This document shows, piece by piece, positions 60,801 through 64,000 of a DNA stretch of 64,000 nucleotides. The notes under the pieces are model-generated. The model was not told the origin of the DNA. It saw only the letters and a program-made list of their open reading frames with translations, and searched no databases. Origin of the DNA: Buxus sempervirens (Eukaryota > Streptophyta > Magnoliopsida > Buxales > Buxaceae); contig OX387183.1 in assembly GCA_947561395.2 (NCBI GenBank), forward strand, positions 61,797,915 to 61,861,914, written 5' to 3'. Each line of letters begins with the position of its first letter. Within the stretch, counting starts at the first letter, position 1. The position numbers and the translations under genes were made by a program.

Positions 60801-62694
60801 AAAGAACACACACACACACACACATACATATATGTGCATGCAGGTGGGTGTATGTATTTATTTATTGAGTTTCTCAATGGCGTAGGACCTTAAAACTCTG
60901 ACCTTCATTGGATTTTTACTTCTTGGCTATTTGTTTTACTGTGTAAAAGTTTCTAATTGTCCATCATAGGCCCTAAATTAGGGCTTAGTGGCAAAATTAT
61001 CTTGTTGGCTATCGGAACTTGGAAGGCCAATCATATATATTAGCTGTTTGAAGATTGACAGGTTTTGTCTAATTGGCATTTAACATTGTATGTGTAGGTT
61101 CAGCTTTTGCTTAAATTTGATTTGGTAATTTTCCTTACTTTTGTTAGATGTTTTTCAAATGGATATTGGCCTCTTTCAAAATCCTTTATCATCTAAATAG
61201 TAATTTTTTTTTCTTTGGGAAATTGACTTTGTTGCTTGAGATGTAGAATCATTTAGTATCCCAGATTATTCATTGATGATCGTTTCTAACCATAAGTTAT
61301 TCAAAACTATTGTTCAATTAAGAATGTTCTTTTTTGCATTTATTCTTTTTTTTTCTCCTGAGAATTGACTCTTTTGGTCTGTTATTAAAAATTGTTTGGC
61401 ACTCTTAACCTAGAATTATTAAGGGAGTCACTAAGGATATCTTGGTCCTTTAACCCTAGCATTCTTGCATAGTCTTGGAATAAGACCTTATTTCTTGTTT
61501 GCCTTATCTCCTTCACTGAGTGATGGAGTCCTTGAACCCCTAAAATGTTAAAGGATGTCATCCTGCAAAAACAAAGAGTAAAAAATGACCTTTTATCCTA
61601 TTGAGATGTGAAGTGTCTTGCTTCCATGGTCTCCTATGGAAGAAGCCCCCTTTGGCTTTCTTTTTCCTTATCCTTTTGTTTGTATTTATTCTGTATTATT
61701 GTGATGGGGTTAGCATTGGGGATTATAATGGAATACTTGTAGTCCACCTTGTGTGAGTTTATGTTCTGGTTGATCAGTTCTCTGTTTTAAATGGATTCAC
61801 ATCATCTGCTGGGTGCCCAGCACTGCTGGGCATCCAGCAGCCAATGGGAATGTGGCACGTCAGGGCCACATCATCTGCAGCCCTGACACAAGCCACATTA
61901 TTTTTAATGTGGCCCTGACGTGCCACATTCCCATTGGATGCTGGATGCCCAGCAGTGCTGGGCACCAAGCAGATGATGTGAATCCGTTTTAAATGACCTA
62001 GTTGACATTCAAGTAGATGACTTTGTTCCTAGCGAGAAGAAGATGTTATCTAAGGGGTTGTTTTCTCTTACTATTTTGAGGGATACTCTCTTAAGCATTT
62101 CATTATTCTGATTTTGTTATGCACTGACAAAATTCCTTATAGTTGTAGATCTTCATTTAAAATAATCATAAGAGTTCTCTTATTGTCAATAAAAAAGGGT
62201 TATGAAGGCATATTAGGATGGGCCAGAATAGCTGTACTTTTATTTAGTTATTTAATTTATTACATATTCTCTGTCATACACAGAAATGACTACCTCTATG
62301 GTTTTGTTCACTCCTTTGCTATGATCTAATGGAATCTCTTGTTATTGATAAGAGAAGGTCTTGAAGGGTTCTAAGGATTTTGGCAAATAGCTGTATTATT
62401 ACCTAAGTTAACATGTCGGTGAAAAAAGCTATTGTCTTTTCCCTAAGCTCATTGTTTGCATGTAACGATCTGCTGGGTGCTTTATTTAATTTATTGTTTT
62501 GTGATGAAGTTTCTTATACATTTTTGACTCATTTGAGCTCAAGGTTGTGAAATGTTAATTTGATTATTTATTAATTTTGTGAAATAATCCTTCCCCCCTT
62601 ATCTTTTGTGCTTTCTTCCTTGCAGTCAACTTGACAATAACCACTTTGTTGAGATCCCTGCTTCATATGCAAACTTCCCCAAGTTGGTAAAATT
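51839..62694 (+). CDS. LRR receptor-like kinase, subfamily VIII (At1g06840-like), 5' part only
   Basis: Eight exons: 51839-51944, 54895-55045, 55288-55359, 55451-55522, 56956-57099, 57191-57262, 57382-57453 and 62626-62694, in compatible phases, giving 252 open codons. An intron then continues past the right edge. A signal peptide ([20 protein letters not shown], cleavage probably after ATAQ) is followed by the N-cap, with [18 protein letters not shown]. LRRs follow as 24-residue modules in 72-nt exons with identical phase (144 nt for two repeats): [54 protein letters not shown] and so on. Exon 8 is 69 nt, one codon short. The family is plasma-membrane receptor kinases; transmembrane and kinase domains are not in the window. 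Intron 1 (2.95 kb) holds copia debris and intron 7 (5.2 kb) LINE debris and a foldback MITE. No lesion is seen in the exons. Confidence 0.92.
53385..53935 (+). pseudogene. Decayed Ty1/copia pol 3' region in LRR-kinase intron 1
   Basis: Broken frames read [16 protein letters not shown], then [20 protein letters not shown] and [13 protein letters not shown], the copia RNase H signature (YTDADWAGS...RRSTSGY...VVARSSAEAEY). A start-of-LTR-like GGAAGCATTTTAAGGTGTCC follows near 53910. Many stops and frameshifts show an old copy. It lies in the same orientation as the host gene. Confidence 0.7.
55602..55647 (+). pseudogene. Ghost duplicate of LRR exon 4
   Basis: TTGATTTAAGAGATTTTGTG then TGGAATGAAATAACTGGCAG repeats the end of intron 3 and the first ~35 bp of exon 4 (TTGATTTAAGAGATTTCATG, TGGAATGACATAACTGGCAG at 55442-55480) with three differences. 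It then breaks off before any donor. It retains the AG acceptor but is too short to be a functional exon. Confidence 0.75.
58860..60230 (+). pseudogene. LINE fragment: zinc-binding region and RNase H
   Basis: 58879-59151 reads [20 protein letters not shown] and [20 protein letters not shown], the 'zinc-binding in reverse transcriptase' domain that follows RT in plant LINEs. At 59640-60000 the degraded frame [10 protein letters not shown]...[20 protein letters not shown] and later NQ...LAKGV is the RNase H domain. An A-run at 60222-60236 marks the tail. Stops and small deletions break it; the RT core is missing here. Confidence 0.75.
60806..60836. repeat. (CA)n / (TA)n compound microsatellite
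   Basis: A CA run of about ten units passes into CATACATATATG within LRR-kinase intron 7. Confidence 0.85.
61793..61985. mobile_element. Foldback MITE, 193 bp, with 9-bp target duplication
   Basis: The element begins GGATTCACATCATCTGCT and ends with its exact complement AGCAGATGATGTGAATCC. The inverted arms (about 80 bp each, few mismatches) include GGAATGTGGCACGTCAGGGC and its complement. Within each arm is a smaller palindrome, CCCAGCACTGCTGGGC or close to it. Perfect 9-bp duplications GTTTTAAAT flank it (61784-61792 and 61986-61994). A 9-bp duplication with long inverted arms fits a Mutator-type MITE. There is no coding content. Confidence 0.9.
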
Positions 62695-64000
62695 GTAAGT
62701 AAAACTTCTCATTATTTCTTATTAAGTATCAAGGAATGTATGTTGCACAACCTGGTCATCTATGACTATGACAGGGCTTTGAAGCATGTTAGAGCACTTT
62801 GTCATTGTAGAGCATGGTGTCCTTGCTAGTGACTATTACAGCTTGCTTAGTGTTGTGAAATTTGGTTTTTTCCTCTGTGAATGATATAATTCATCGATTG
62901 AATTATATGTAACCTGTATAAGACTTAACTATGCCACCCAGAAGAAACAATTATCTTGTTCCAAAAGACCAAAAACCACATCAGCTCTTTGATACTGGAG
63001 ATTTGTCTTTCAGAATCTTGTATTTCAGGAGTCTATATGTTAATTTATAGATGTTAACTTATAGTTGTTAGCTTACACCAGTTATTGTAAAAGAGAGTTA
63101 AGGTTGTTTAAATCATTCATTGACTTCTTGTTTAATGAGATAACTGACTAGTAGTGGCATGGAATAAAAACTTTTGGCACTCAATTTTGCTCTCAAGATA
63201 CTTTTATCTTTCCCCTTATTCTTTTCATGAATAATTCTTTTCTTCTTGGATGTATCATAATTCGTAAGTATCAGTTGAAATATTGTGATTTTATACTGAG
63301 GCAATCAGGATGTTTCTGTCTTTCAACTTTTTGAATCAAAATTGAACTGAAGTCAAATTAAAGTAGCGCTTTTTTTATATTTGAGAAATATGTTAAAAAG
63401 AGATAATATGTAGTTCTGTGATCGTATTTGTTAAAGCATAAATAAATTGTCAGATAAAATCAAGATCTGTTAATTTTTTTTAAAATTATTAAAACCCATG
63501 TATCAATGGGTTTTATATTTTTTTCAACCTATGCTTAATATATTATTTGAATTCAGAAGAAGAGGTATTCTAGGTGAGGGGATTGCAATGGGTCAATTTC
63601 CTAAGTTTAAGGTGGTTGCTTTTAGCTTTCTACAGTGCTGGATTGTGGTGAAAGAGGACTTAATGAAAATATTCAAGTAATTTTCCTCTTTTTGAGTTGA
63701 TTTTTGAGAAGAGCGCAAATGCTACTTCCATTTCACTTATTTTAAAGAAAGAATGTGGTTTTGAATATTAAATACTCTAGACGGACCAACTTGGTGGAGA
63801 GTTTTTAGTAGATTTCATGCCATTAGGTTGGGTAGATTGCTAACCCCGAGATCTCTGATTTGGAGTCCCTTTTTTCAGGTGCTTCAGATATTCTTGATAG
63901 CATTTTGATTGCTAATAAATGTTTAGTGTATAAGACGAGAGAGGAGTTGCATCACTTTCATGATTGTATCAGTGTTGGTTCATGGAGTCTCAACTGGGTT
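62695..64000. other. Start of LRR-kinase intron 8
   Basis: The sequence after the exon 8 donor shows no recognisable next LRR exon before the window ends. From about 63540 it is LINE-derived. Confidence 0.6.
63540..64000 (+). pseudogene. LINE reverse-transcriptase fragment (runs off window)
   Basis: Broken frames include WWIVKEDLMKIFK-like sequence, then FHAIRLGRLLTPRSLIWSPF and ILDSILIANKCLVYKTREEL. The last resembles the plant LINE RT motif 'GRQILD-x-x-LIANE'. It is frameshifted and in the same orientation as the gene. It cannot be the same copy as the fragment at 58860-60230 unless rearranged, because RT normally precedes the zinc-binding and RNase H parts. Confidence 0.6.

Larger units (their letters stand above)
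57454..62625. other. Intron 7 of the LRR kinase, repeat-filled
   Basis: 5.2 kb between two LRR exons. It holds a C/T-rich tract (57846-57892), LINE fragments (58860-60230), an AC/AT microsatellite (60806-60836) and a foldback MITE (61793-61985). The remainder is AT-rich with no recognisable exon. Confidence 0.7.

Noticed and set aside
61774-61968. A 64-residue minus-strand frame with repeated AGHPA-like phrases
   Set aside because: It is produced by the palindromic foldback MITE and is not a gene.

Overview
This is nuclear DNA from a flowering plant, probably a eudicot. Every coding region is split by GT-AG introns, the spacers are AT-rich, and the window is full of degraded plant LINE, Ty1/copia, SINE, hAT-like and MITE remnants. 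All the genes belong to conserved plant families. The species cannot be fixed from the sequence. I rebuilt exon structures by hand from splice sites, reading phase and family conservation. UTRs, promoters and polyadenylation sites could not be placed with confidence.

Layout, left to right. (1) 172-5031, minus: the first four coding exons of a serine/proline-rich basic protein of the plant BPP type, running off the left edge. (2) 9434-17063, minus: a complete six-exon 26S proteasome ATPase RPT3 with a repeat-filled 3.5 kb last intron. (3) 17064-19969: spacer with a SINE split by a 730-bp hAT-type element. (4) 19970-22085, minus: a complete five-exon BTB/NPH3 (NRL) gene of the At3g08570 type. 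(5) 22086-26568: repeat-rich spacer. (6) 26569-33024, plus: a complete six-exon V-ATPase subunit E. (7) 34704-38287, minus: a second complete NRL gene, from a different clade. (8) 40516-47405, plus: a complete eight-exon plastid GNAT acetyltransferase of the SNAT1/NSI type. (9) 47406-51838: spacer with a truncated copia element, a long-hairpin MITE and a 346-bp tandem duplication, one copy of which carries another MITE. (10) 51839-62694, plus: the first eight coding exons of an LRR-VIII receptor kinase (At1g06840 type), with a 5.2 kb intron full of LINE debris. Its kinase half lies beyond the right edge.

The genes are separately transcribed and do not form a pathway. They cover protein turnover (RPT3), endomembrane acidification (VHA-E), plastid acetylation and melatonin synthesis (SNAT1), phototropin-type or ubiquitin-ligase adaptors (two NRLs), a putative microtubule-associated protein and a cell-surface receptor. 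I found no gene cluster or novel molecular system. The most distinctive signals are dateable nested insertions with clean target-site duplications, a dual-frame exon with paired splice acceptors in SNAT1, a ghost copy of an LRR exon, and a block of repeated GGCGTGCC motifs.
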